A DNA stretch of 18,845 nt from Deltaproteobacteria bacterium (GTDB lineage: Bacteria > Bdellovibrionota_F > JAHFAK01). Position numbers and translations under genes: made by a program. Shown piece after piece: positions 7,352 to 14,112 of the stretch. The notes below the pieces were generated by a model, which was not told the origin of the DNA, did no database searches, and was given only the letters and a program-made list of their open reading frames with translations. The stretch is taken from NCBI GenBank assembly GCA_023250585.1, contig JAHFAK010000007.1:19282-38126 (forward strand), written 5' to 3'. Positions within the stretch are counted from its first letter, which is position 1. The number at the start of each line of letters is the position of its first letter.

Positions 7352-7631
7352 GATAATTGTTCTGAGTCGACATGCAACAAAACAAATTAACAATCTGCCG
7401 GTTCATATATATCGAAAGTACTTATATTGGGTTGATTTAATTAAGTCCGTTGGACTGTATGAAGCACGAAAGTATAAAGGATTTCATGATGAGCCACTGA
7501 AAGGCAAACATGCTGGTCAACATTCAGTAAGGTTATCTAAACAGTATCGCCTTATCTATTGTGAAATGAAAACTACGGATACTCTGGCGATACATATTTT
7601 GGAGGTTAATAAACATGAGTACAAGAAATGA
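7350..7631 (+). CDS. higB: RelE/HigB-like toxin (probable mRNA interferase)
   Basis: A 93-residue protein of the RelE/ParE/HigB fold. It has an N-terminal helical hairpin, the small-toxin motif GFHDEPLKGKHAGQHSVRLS, then QYRLIYCEMK and the C-terminal strand HILEVNKHEYKK, the ending typical of HigB-type ribosome-dependent mRNases. It is the first gene of the pair and overlaps the antitoxin by 17 bp, the toxin-first order of higBA. There is no Shine-Dalgarno sequence; an AT palindrome touches the ATG. Superfamily assignment is sound; HigB rather than another RelE subgroup is inferred from gene order and the HTH partner. Confidence 0.75.
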   Translation: MIIVLSRHATKQINNLPVHIYRKYLYWVDLIKSVGLYEARKYKGFHDEPLKGKHAGQHSVRLSKQYRLIYCEMKTTDTLAIHILEVNKHEYKK

Positions 7632-7887
7632 TCTTCTGACCTTCGGTGATTTTATAAAAAATTATCGCTTGGGAGAGGAAATGAGTCAGACAGAATGTGC
7701 TCGATTTCTTAATATTTCTAGGCAACGGCTTTGCGATATTGAAAAAAATAGATTCAATATGAGTTTAAAACTCTGTCGCAAATTTGCTCGCAAGATTGAT
7801 GTCCCACCTGAATGGCTTGCAAAATTGATCATTCAAGAACAGATCAGAAAAGAAAGGTTAAAACTCCTGGTTAAACTAGTAGCATAA
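7615..7887 (+). CDS. higA: XRE-family helix-turn-helix antitoxin (HigA-like)
   Basis: A 90-residue protein with a Cro/CI-type helix-turn-helix in residues about 12-65 (GEEMSQTECARFLNISRQRL, then a recognition region CDIEKNRFNMSLKLCRKFARKI). A short C-terminal helix probably contacts the toxin. It overlaps the toxin gene by 17 bp, and GGAGG lies 10 nt upstream of its ATG inside the toxin coding sequence. It is expected to bind the toxin and the operon promoter. Just behind it is the target duplication of the 161-bp mobile element. Confidence 0.75.
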   Translation: MSTRNDLLTFGDFIKNYRLGEEMSQTECARFLNISRQRLCDIEKNRFNMSLKLCRKFARKIDVPPEWLAKLIIQEQIRKERLKLLVKLVA

Positions 7888-7892
7888 TACTG

Positions 7893-8069
7893 GTGTAAAT
7901 GTAATAGCTCAGTTAAATGGGAAAAATGAAGATGGATCCCGTGGTCAAGCCACGGGATGACAAACGGGAAACACTCTCAAATTGTCATCCCGCGGCTTGA
8001 CCGCGGGGGATCCAGTTCCATAGAAAAATTACTTAATCCCCCCATTTAACTGAGCTGTTACGTGTAAAT
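7893..8069. mobile_element. 161-bp miniature element with IS66-like ends and 8-bp target duplication
   Basis: The element spans 7901-8061. Its ends are 21-bp inverted repeats (7901-7921 and 8041-8061; 20 of 21 match) beginning GTAAYAGCTCAGTTAAATGG. It is flanked by the perfect direct repeat GTGTAAAT at 7893-7900 and 8062-8069. Termini starting GTAA and 8-bp duplications are hallmarks of the IS66 family, so it is best read as a non-autonomous derivative (MITE); it has no coding capacity. The interior is a nested palindrome: 7931-7963 and 7982-8014 are inverted copies, each containing its own hairpin, CCCGTGG-tcaag-CCACGGG and CCCGCGG-cttga-CCGCGGG. It lies between higA and deoB. Confidence 0.8.
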
Positions 8070-8116
8070 TTTCTTTCCCCTTGCAAGTGAGTCTATTTTC
8101 CAGTACATTTTTTAGT

Positions 8117-9298
8117 ATGGGTATACAGTTCAAACGGGTAGTTATTTTACTTCTCGATAGTATGGGAGTTGGAGAATTGCCTGATGCAGCTTATTATGGC
8201 GATCAGGGATCAAATACCCTCGGGAATTTAGCTCAAGCAGTAGGCGGGCTGAATCTTTCTAATTTTCAGAAGCTTGGCCTTGGCAATCTTACGAATATTC
8301 TGGGTGTTACGCCACGAAAAGATACGAAAGCCTTTTATGGCAAAATGATTGAACAGTCAAAAGGGAAAGACACCACATCAGGACATTGGGAAATTGCGGG
8401 ATTGCTAATTGCAAAAGCATTTCAAACGTTTCCTCAAGGTTTTCCAAAAGAATTAATGGATGCATTTACCAAAGAAACAGGATATGAATATTTGGGAAAT
8501 TATGCTGCTTCAGGAACAGAAATTATTCAAGAACTCGGAGAGAAACATTTACAGGAAAATAAACTCATTGTTTACACTTCTGGGGATAGCGTTTTTCAGA
8601 TAGCCGCACATGAGTCTATCGTTCCTGTAGAAAAGCTTTACAAGATATGCACGATTGCACGAAAGCTTTGCGATCACTATAGTATTGGACGAGTCATTGC
8701 GCGGCCATTTATTGGAACTTTTCCTTCTTTTACTCGTACACATCGTCGATGGGATTTCTCCATGCCACCGCCGTCTAAGACTGTATTAGATTACCTCAAA
8801 GAAGAAGAATTCAAAGTTATTGGTGTTGGAAAAATAGATAACATATTTGCAAATTGTGGAATTACTGATTCCATCCATACAGAATCAAATGACGATGGAA
8901 TTAAAAAGACACTTGAAAAATTGAATGTTCTTGATAAGGGCTTATTGTTTACGAATTTGGTTGATTTCGACATGTTGTGGGGACACAGAAATGATTGTAA
9001 GGGATATAAAAAAGGCCTCGAAGAATTTGATCTTTTTTTACCAAAAATAATCAATAAACTCGAGCACACTGATTTATTAATCATTACTGCCGATCATGGC
9101 TGTGATCCAACAACGCCAAGTACTGACCATTCACGAGAATATGTTCCCGTGATTGCATATACTAAACACAATGAAAAAGGAAAAGACTTGGGAATCCGAA
9201 AAACCTTTGCTGATATTGGTAAAACAATTGATGAAAACTTTGAACTTAACAAGCTTCAATTTGGCACCAGTTTTTTATCAAGCATAGTAGGAAGCTAA
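8117..9298 (+). CDS. deoB: Phosphopentomutase
   Basis: A 393-residue alkaline-phosphatase-superfamily mutase that converts (deoxy)ribose 1-phosphate to the 5-phosphate in nucleoside catabolism. Signatures are VILLLDSMGVGELPDA (metal-binding Asp14), GKDTTSGHWE with the phosphorylated threonine, YTSGDSVFQIAAHE, NLVDFDMLWGHR and ITADHGCDPTTPSTDHSREY with two metal histidines. Starting at 8117 gives the normal length. A TTG at 8081 in frame would add 12 residues and lies just behind the mobile element. No good ribosome site is visible for either. punA follows after 1 bp, so the two are surely cotranscribed. Confidence 0.93.
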   Translation: MGIQFKRVVILLLDSMGVGELPDAAYYGDQGSNTLGNLAQAVGGLNLSNFQKLGLGNLTNILGVTPRKDTKAFYGKMIEQSKGKDTTSGHWEIAGLLIAKAFQTFPQGFPKELMDAFTKETGYEYLGNYAASGTEIIQELGEKHLQENKLIVYTSGDSVFQIAAHESIVPVEKLYKICTIARKLCDHYSIGRVIARPFIGTFPSFTRTHRRWDFSMPPPSKTVLDYLKEEEFKVIGVGKIDNIFANCGITDSIHTESNDDGIKKTLEKLNVLDKGLLFTNLVDFDMLWGHRNDCKGYKKGLEEFDLFLPKIINKLEHTDLLIITADHGCDPTTPSTDHSREYVPVIAYTKHNEKGKDLGIRKTFADIGKTIDENFELNKLQFGTSFLSSIVGS

Positions 9299-9299
9299 G

Positions 9300-10112
9300 A
9301 TGTATACCGAAGTACAAGAAGCGGTAAAGTATATTCGTTCTAAAATATCTACGAGTCCTGAAATAGCACTTGTTCTGGGTTCTGGCTTTGGTAATTTTGC
9401 TTATGAAATGAAGCAGGTCGTTTCTATTGCTTATAAAGACATTCCTCATTTTTTTGTCGGCTCGGTACCTGGTCATGCAAACGAATTACTCGCGGGCGTA
9501 ATTGCAAAGAAGAACATTCTCTGTATGAAAGGTCGTATTCATTACTATGAAGCGGGCGTAATGGAGAAAGTAATATTTCCTATACGTGTTTTACATGCTC
9601 TTGGAATAAAGACGATTATTTTCACCAATGCTGCCGGCGCTATTAATCCGGCTTTTAATCCAGGCGATTTAATTGTTATTCGCGATCATATAAATTGTTT
9701 AGGAACAAATCCTTTAATTGGAAAACACGAAGATGCTTTTGGGTCACGATTTACCGATTTAACGGATACGTATGATCAGGCTTTACGTACTCAACTAAAA
9801 GAAGTTTTTGGACATAGTGATATTCCCTATAAAGAAGGAGTCTACGTAGCCGTTACAGGTCCAAGTTATGAAACACCTGCAGAAATTCGTATGTTTAAAA
9901 CCATGGGCGCTGATCTTGTTGGGATGTCTACTGTCCCATCTGTTATTGTTGCACGTCAAGGAGGGATTAAAGTCGTTGCGGTATCCTGTATAACAAACAC
10001 AGCAGCAGGGATCAGTCCGGCAAAAATATCACATGAAGAAGTTATTGCAACAGGGAAACAAGCTCAAGAGAAATTTAAAAACGTGCTTATAGAATTTATT
10101 AAGCGATTGTAA
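9300..10112 (+). CDS. punA: Purine nucleoside phosphorylase (trimeric, PNP family 2)
   Basis: A 270-residue phosphorylase that cleaves purine (deoxy)nucleosides with phosphate to base and (deoxy)ribose 1-phosphate. Motifs are LVLGSGFGNFA (phosphate loop), GSVPGHANELLAG, MKGRIHYYEA, FTNAAGAINP, VTGPSYETPAEIRM, GMSTVPSVIVARQ and CITNTAAGIS, characteristic of the trimeric PNP/MTAP family. GMST followed by the Asn-containing VSCITNTAAG fits guanosine/inosine-type specificity. AGGAAG at 9289-9294 is a good ribosome site. Its product feeds DeoB directly upstream. Substrate preference (for instance methylthioadenosine) cannot be settled by eye. Confidence 0.9.
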   Translation: MYTEVQEAVKYIRSKISTSPEIALVLGSGFGNFAYEMKQVVSIAYKDIPHFFVGSVPGHANELLAGVIAKKNILCMKGRIHYYEAGVMEKVIFPIRVLHALGIKTIIFTNAAGAINPAFNPGDLIVIRDHINCLGTNPLIGKHEDAFGSRFTDLTDTYDQALRTQLKEVFGHSDIPYKEGVYVAVTGPSYETPAEIRMFKTMGADLVGMSTVPSVIVARQGGIKVVAVSCITNTAAGISPAKISHEEVIATGKQAQEKFKNVLIEFIKRL

Positions 10113-10119
10113 GAAAGGT

Positions 10120-10145
10120 GTCATTCCGACCTTTGCGGGAATGAC
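10120..10145. repeat. GTCATTCC...GGAATGAC palindrome between punA and cdd
   Basis: An imperfect 26-bp inverted repeat with arms GTCATTCC and GGAATGAC (outer 8 bp perfect) and a GC-rich middle. This is a common type of dispersed intergenic palindrome and is similar in style to the GTCATCCCG units inside the element at 7901-8061. It lies within the probable deoB-punA-cdd transcript and could be a processing or stability hairpin. Confidence 0.6.
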
Positions 10146-10154
10146 AGAAAGAAT

Positions 10155-10547
10155 ATGAATCAAAGTACACTTGATGATCGTCTTTTTGAAGCTGCGAAAA
10201 AAGCATACTCAAAAGCACGGGCACGTTTTACAAACTATAGTGTTGGAGCCGCATTATTAGTGGAAGGAGATATTATTATTTCGGGGTGTAATGTGGAATC
10301 TCTCATTCCTTCAAGTTCAATCTGTGCCGAGCGTACAGCGCTGTTTTCTGCTATTTCACAAGGCTATACTCAATTCAAAAAGCTTGTGTTAGTAATGAAT
10401 GCTACTCCTCCAACCGTTTCTTGTGGCGTATGCGCGCAACTCCTTCATGAATTTGCTCAAAAAATTCTTATTACGAGTTACAATCTTGAGGGAAAAAAGA
10501 GAGAATACACCCTTAAGGATTTACTCCCATTTGCTCATACAATTTAA
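10155..10547 (+). CDS. cdd: Cytidine deaminase
   Basis: A 130-residue tetrameric-type zinc cytidine deaminase that converts (deoxy)cytidine to (deoxy)uridine. The catalytic motif CAERTAL (Cys57 zinc ligand, Glu59 proton shuttle) and SCGVCAQ (Cys90, Cys93) are complete, and SGCNVES is the ribose-binding motif. The second motif has Ser in place of the usual Pro before the Cys. It completes a nucleoside salvage and catabolism set with punA and deoB. A 125-bp palindromic element starts 5 bp after its stop codon. Confidence 0.92.
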   Translation: MNQSTLDDRLFEAAKKAYSKARARFTNYSVGAALLVEGDIIISGCNVESLIPSSSICAERTALFSAISQGYTQFKKLVLVMNATPPTVSCGVCAQLLHEFAQKILITSYNLEGKKREYTLKDLLPFAHTI

Positions 10548-10552
10548 TGGTC

Positions 10553-10677
10553 ATACTAAGTTGCATTCAAACGCTAACTGCGTTGGCTTCGTCGTCGGCT
10601 CCTCAACGTACTCATTACGTACGTTTGCGTCGCCTTCTCCTTGCCGCCTTGTTATCATTTTGAATGCAACTTAGTAT
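10553..10677. repeat. 125-bp palindromic element, copy B (MITE-like)
   Basis: Perfect 19-bp terminal inverted repeats: ATACTAAGTTGCATTCAAA at 10553-10571 and its reverse complement at 10659-10677. The interior is nearly symmetrical about the centre (for instance CCTCAACGTA against TACGTTTGCG). The length equals copy A at 5384-5508, and the right end matches window bases 1-22 (copy C). No protein is encoded and no unambiguous target duplication is visible. It might also act as a transcription-ending hairpin behind cdd. Confidence 0.75.
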
Positions 10678-10789
10678 CAGTCGACGGTAGTGTCTATTTG
10701 CTTTTTAAAAATCCCAAACATAAATTTCCGTCAAGAAAAATAGTAGTATAAAAATTTTCTTGCCAGCTAAAGTTAAAATGTCACATTTT

Positions 10790-10807
10790 TGTTTAGATGT
10801 TCAAACA
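10790..10807. promoter_or_regulatory. Upstream activator dyad 1 (TGTTT-N8-AAACA)
   Basis: TGTTTAGATGTTCAAACA, an 18-bp dyad. Its centre is about 127 bp upstream of the GC of the sigma-54 -12 element, the same distance (within 1 bp) as the dyad in front of the second sigma-54 promoter. It is probably an enhancer-type binding site for the sigma-54 activator encoded at 17172-18596. The pattern is seen; the binding protein is inferred. Confidence 0.55.
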
Positions 10808-10820
10808 TATGAAAGAGAAA

Positions 10821-10838
10821 TGTTTCAGATGCTAAACA
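10821..10838. promoter_or_regulatory. Upstream activator dyad 2 (TGTTT-N8-AAACA)
   Basis: TGTTTCAGATGCTAAACA, 18 bp. Its centre is 31 bp downstream of dyad 1, close to three helical turns, as expected for two dimers of an NtrC-type activator binding on one DNA face. It shares 12 of 18 bases with the dyad at 18603-18620. Confidence 0.55.
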
Positions 10839-10911
10839 TACTGAATGCTCTGTGTAATGAGGGAATTATCATAACGTATCAGAATTATGTGTGTTTATAT
10901 ATTCTATTTTT

Positions 10912-10928
10912 TTGGCATGAATATTGCT
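10912..10928 (+). promoter_or_regulatory. Sigma-54 promoter of the kinase/aldolase/sensor operon
   Basis: TTGGCATGAATATTGCT contains the -24 GG (10914-10915) and the -12 GC (10926-10927) with the required 12-base offset, and it agrees with the consensus TGGCAYR-N4-TTGCW. Transcription should start near 10939, leaving a leader of about 75 nt. A near-identical promoter occurs at 18724-18740, and the operon ends with a sigma-54 activator gene. Confidence 0.8.
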
Positions 10929-11015
10929 TATTTAAATTTAATATAGAATCTTCTTGCCAAAGGCTTACTGATAGCCTATGAAAAGGACAAGAACCTCTGG
11001 GGATGGAGGATATGC

Positions 11016-11852
11016 ATGGTAATTGGCGTAATCGGCTCGATTACGAAAGACAGAATTATTATTGATCAAACGAACGATCAGTTTGATCACGTTGGTGGGA
11101 CTGTTTATTATAGTTCACTGACGTTAGCTCATCTTGGATGTTCAGTAATTTCAATTCCACTGTTGGCTGAAAAAGATTCTTATCTTCTAAAACATTTCAA
11201 ACATGAAAATATCGCCTGTTACCCTGCGTGGACTGAAAGGACAACAGAATATGAAAATAGATACCCATCGGATTCTTACGATATATGTGAAAGAACCATC
11301 ATCGCACATGCTTCAGATTTTTCTTTGACGAATACAATACTCAAGAATCTTTCTGTCTGTAGTGCAATTCATTTAGGTCCATTAGCCCATGATGAATTTT
11401 CACCTGATACTTTTACGAAGTTACGAGAACATGTTTCGGGTATTATTGGTTTCGATGCACAGGGTTTTCTCTCTGGAGAAGAAGAGTATTTCAATGAAGT
11501 TGTACAAGGAACGATCGATATCATTAAGCTCAGTTCTCATGAATTACTATCAATAACCAAGGAAACAGATGAAGCAATGGCAGTAGAGAAACTAATAGGA
11601 TTGGGCATACATGAAATTGTTGTGACTCGAGGTTCTCAAGGTTCGACGATTTGTTACAATCAGGAACGGATTGATCTTCCTGCATCTAAGCCACAACAAA
11701 TCATCGATGCTACAGGCTGTGGAGATACGTATTTTGCCGCGTATTTGTTGAAAAGAACTGAAGGATATAGTCGAGAAGACTCTGGAAAATATGCGTCGCG
11801 AATTGCAGCCGAAAAGTTGGCATATCGTGGGCCGATTAAGGATGAAAAATAA
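11016..11852 (+). CDS. PfkB-family carbohydrate kinase
   Basis: A 278-residue ribokinase/PfkB-superfamily kinase. The first motif is present as DHVGGTVYYSSLTLAHLG (residues 24-41), then VTRGSQGS (203-210), and the catalytic and anion-hole motif DATGCGDTYFAAYL (231-244) with Asp237 as base. It would phosphorylate a sugar or nucleoside with ATP in the cytoplasm; the substrate is not deducible. A short lid with sequence unlike ribokinase points away from canonical RbsK. GGAGGA at 11005-11010 is a strong ribosome site 5 nt before the ATG. It is the first gene behind the sigma-54 promoter. Its base composition is higher in GC than the next two genes. Confidence 0.85.
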   Translation: MVIGVIGSITKDRIIIDQTNDQFDHVGGTVYYSSLTLAHLGCSVISIPLLAEKDSYLLKHFKHENIACYPAWTERTTEYENRYPSDSYDICERTIIAHASDFSLTNTILKNLSVCSAIHLGPLAHDEFSPDTFTKLREHVSGIIGFDAQGFLSGEEEYFNEVVQGTIDIIKLSSHELLSITKETDEAMAVEKLIGLGIHEIVVTRGSQGSTICYNQERIDLPASKPQQIIDATGCGDTYFAAYLLKRTEGYSREDSGKYASRIAAEKLAYRGPIKDEK

Positions 11853-12062
11853 GATAGATAGTAGTAAAGCAGCAGGAGAAGAAAGGTGCAACGAAATCAA
11901 ATTAAGCAGAGATTATTAGTAATAACTATTTTGTATTTTCTTATTGCTTTGTCAGAAACAAATCTCCCTGCGAATCAAAAATTGAGATGTACAAATATTT
12001 TTGAAACAAAAATTAAAGGATATTTTAATACAATGGCCAAAGCACTCCTAGAAAGGAAACGT

Positions 12063-12719
12063 ATGAAAGAAGAGCAAATGTTAATAAATAAAAAAGTTAC
12101 AGATATGATCGCCATTGGAAAAACTTTCTATGATAAAAATTGGCTTTTGGGTACATCGGGAAATTTATCCTCACTTATTTCAAGAGATCCTCTCCGATTT
12201 ATTATAACAGCAAGTGGTATGGATAAAGGTACTTTAATTAAAGATGCATTTGTTGAAGTTATTGGTGAAAATAATGGATCCTATCAAGTAACCAAAAATA
12301 CAAGCAAAAAGCCATCAGGAGAAACATTACTTCACAAAGTTATTTACCAATATACCGATGCTGAAACAATTATTCATATACACTCGAGCGAAGCTGTGTT
12401 CGTAGCAGAATTATTTGCCAACAAGGGAATCTTTACGTTTCAGGGATATGAAGTACAAAAAGGTCTAGGGTTTAAAAATATCTGCGAAGAGTGTAGAATC
12501 CCAATACTTGAGAATAAAGAAAATCTTCACGAGTTAGCAAATGAATTTATTTCACGTTGGGAACCATCTCAAATAGCGTTTCTCATCAAAAATCATGGGC
12601 TTTTTGTTTGGGGACGATCTCTTTCGGAAGCAAAGAGGTGTACAGAATTATTGCAACACATGTTTGAATATTCTATTTTGAAAAAAAATTCTGAGGTAAA
12701 AGATAAATATGAATTCTAG
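12063..12719 (+). CDS. Class II aldolase/adducin-family enzyme, MtnB-like
   Basis: A 218-residue zinc enzyme of the class II aldolase/adducin family. WLLGTSGNLSS, GMDKGTL, KPSGETLLH (Glu87), IHIHSSEA (zinc His105 and His107), FQGYEVQKGLG and LIKNHGLFVWGRSLSEAKR (zinc His178) resemble methylthioribulose-1-phosphate dehydratase (MtnB) more than fuculose-phosphate aldolase. It would act on a phosphorylated ketose, such as an isomerised product of the upstream kinase. The start at 12063 has AAAGGA 5 nt upstream and fits the family length. A GTG at 11886 with its own AGGAG would add 59 residues including a hydrophobic run, as if exported. It overlaps the binding-protein gene by 11 bp. The substrate is uncertain. 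Confidence 0.8.
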   Translation: MKEEQMLINKKVTDMIAIGKTFYDKNWLLGTSGNLSSLISRDPLRFIITASGMDKGTLIKDAFVEVIGENNGSYQVTKNTSKKPSGETLLHKVIYQYTDAETIIHIHSSEAVFVAELFANKGIFTFQGYEVQKGLGFKNICEECRIPILENKENLHELANEFISRWEPSQIAFLIKNHGLFVWGRSLSEAKRCTELLQHMFEYSILKKNSEVKDKYEF

Positions 12720-14112
12720 AAAATATATGTTTTTAATCCTGATTATTTTTATATTTAACATACATATGACCGATACTGGATATTGTTGGAGTTTATCTAA
12801 AGCTTCTAAACCATATAAAGGTCAAACTATAACAATCTCATTAATGATTGGGTATGAGGTCAATAAAATTTTGTTGGATAAAGTTATTCCTGAGTTTAAG
12901 AAAAAAACAGGAATTAATGTTGAAGTTCAATTCGTTCCGTATCAAGAAGTTATACCACAACATACGAGAATACTAAAATCTAAGGATTCTAAGTATGATC
13001 TTATTAATGTGGATAATATTTGGTTTCCATTTTACAAGCCTTATCTAGAAAATATTGATCAATTTATTAAAGATTCAAAATTATCGATGCCAAAGTTTAA
13101 TATTTCAGATTTTATTCCAGAATTACTACAGGGGTACCAATGGGAAGAAAATACATACTGTTTCCCATCAACATTTGAGTTCCCTCTTTTAATGGTAAGA
13201 AAGGACTTATTTAAAAAAGCTGACTTCATTGATAAGAATGGAAAGATTATACCACCAAAAAATCTGGATGAATATTATGAATATGCCAAAAAATTAACTC
13301 AAGATATAGATAACGATGGAAAAATTGATGTTTATGGGACAACACTCCATGGCTATAAAACAGGAATTTTTGATGAAGCCATAAGTTGGTATTGGGGTTC
13401 AGGTGGAGAACTTCTTGATAAATCTTTGAACCCAATATTTGGTAATGCTCTACTAATTAAAACCATGAAGATATATAGTAATATCTATCATCATGGGTAT
13501 GCTTCTCCAGAAAGTACAGCATGGGAACTTGGGGAAGCAGCAACTGCATTTAGAACAGGCAAAGCCGCCATGTCTTGGAATTGGACTATGGTTGCACCAT
13601 GGGTACTTGATCCTAAGCTATCTTATGTAGCAGATAAAGTAGAGTTCATTAAGCTCTTTAAGGAAGATACAAAAAGAGTTCATTATTTGAGAGAAGCTTC
13701 AAATGCATTATGTATTCCAAAGAATTCTAATAATAAGAAAGCAGCCTTTTTGTTCATGCAGTTCTATACAAGTCCTGTTATTCAAGAAACTTATGTGTCT
13801 GATCAGTATCGAATTCATCCTTCAAGGAAGTCCATAATTTTCTCCGGAAAATATGCATCTCAGGTTCCATATGCAACTATACAACGCGATGTGATTAAAA
13901 ATCATGAAATTAGGCTTTGCCCTAAAATCCCTGAGTACACTGACATTGATCAAATTGTTGCGATGAGATTTCAACAAATAATGACAGGAGATTTATCTGC
14001 ACAGATTGGTATTGAACAAGCAGTCGTTGATGTTCAGAAGTTATTAAGTCAAGGTAACTATTATGAAGGTAACAAAAGTTATACACCGATCTTTTCTGGT
14101 ATTTACAAATAA
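12709..14112 (+). CDS. Extracellular sugar-type solute-binding protein (family 1)
   Basis: A 467-residue protein with a signal peptide (basic start, hydrophobic residues about 6-18, cleavage probably around residue 26). It is followed by a family 1 solute-binding fold: TITISLMIGYEVNKILLDKV, FKKKTGINVEVQFVPY, YDLINVDNIWFPFY, and a domain-2 region with GEAATAFRTGKAAMSWNW and AFLFMQFYTSP. DIDNDGKIDVYG is a calcium-loop-like insertion seen in some sugar-binding proteins. Such proteins bind oligosaccharides or polyols in the periplasm and normally serve an ABC importer, but no permease or ATPase is encoded nearby. It overlaps the sensor-kinase gene by 50 bp. A sensory role is inferred from that pairing. 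Its codons are markedly AT-rich. Confidence 0.88.
   Translation: MNSRKYMFLILIIFIFNIHMTDTGYCWSLSKASKPYKGQTITISLMIGYEVNKILLDKVIPEFKKKTGINVEVQFVPYQEVIPQHTRILKSKDSKYDLINVDNIWFPFYKPYLENIDQFIKDSKLSMPKFNISDFIPELLQGYQWEENTYCFPSTFEFPLLMVRKDLFKKADFIDKNGKIIPPKNLDEYYEYAKKLTQDIDNDGKIDVYGTTLHGYKTGIFDEAISWYWGSGGELLDKSLNPIFGNALLIKTMKIYSNIYHHGYASPESTAWELGEAATAFRTGKAAMSWNWTMVAPWVLDPKLSYVADKVEFIKLFKEDTKRVHYLREASNALCIPKNSNNKKAAFLFMQFYTSPVIQETYVSDQYRIHPSRKSIIFSGKYASQVPYATIQRDVIKNHEIRLCPKIPEYTDIDQIVAMRFQQIMTGDLSAQIGIEQAVVDVQKLLSQGNYYEGNKSYTPIFSGIYK

Larger units (their letters stand above)
10678..11015 (+). other. Regulatory intergenic region upstream of the sigma-54 operon
   Basis: About 340 bp without a credible gene. 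It holds two activator-type dyads (10790-10807 and 10821-10838), a sigma-54 promoter (10912-10928) and a leader of about 75 nt. The leader has a small hairpin AGGCT-tactgat-AGCCT (10961-10977) and ends in a strong ribosome site. A 73-codon open frame at 10760-10981 overlaps all of these signals and has no recognisable protein character. Confidence 0.7.

Noticed and set aside
7901-8061. CRISPR-like repeat array
   Set aside because: The repeats are inverted, not direct with spacers, and the terminal repeats and target duplication show a mobile element. No CRISPR array was seen anywhere in the window.
10760-10981. 73-codon open frame on the plus strand
   Set aside because: It overlaps the activator dyads, the sigma-54 promoter and the leader of pfkB, and its residues look like translated AT-rich non-coding DNA.
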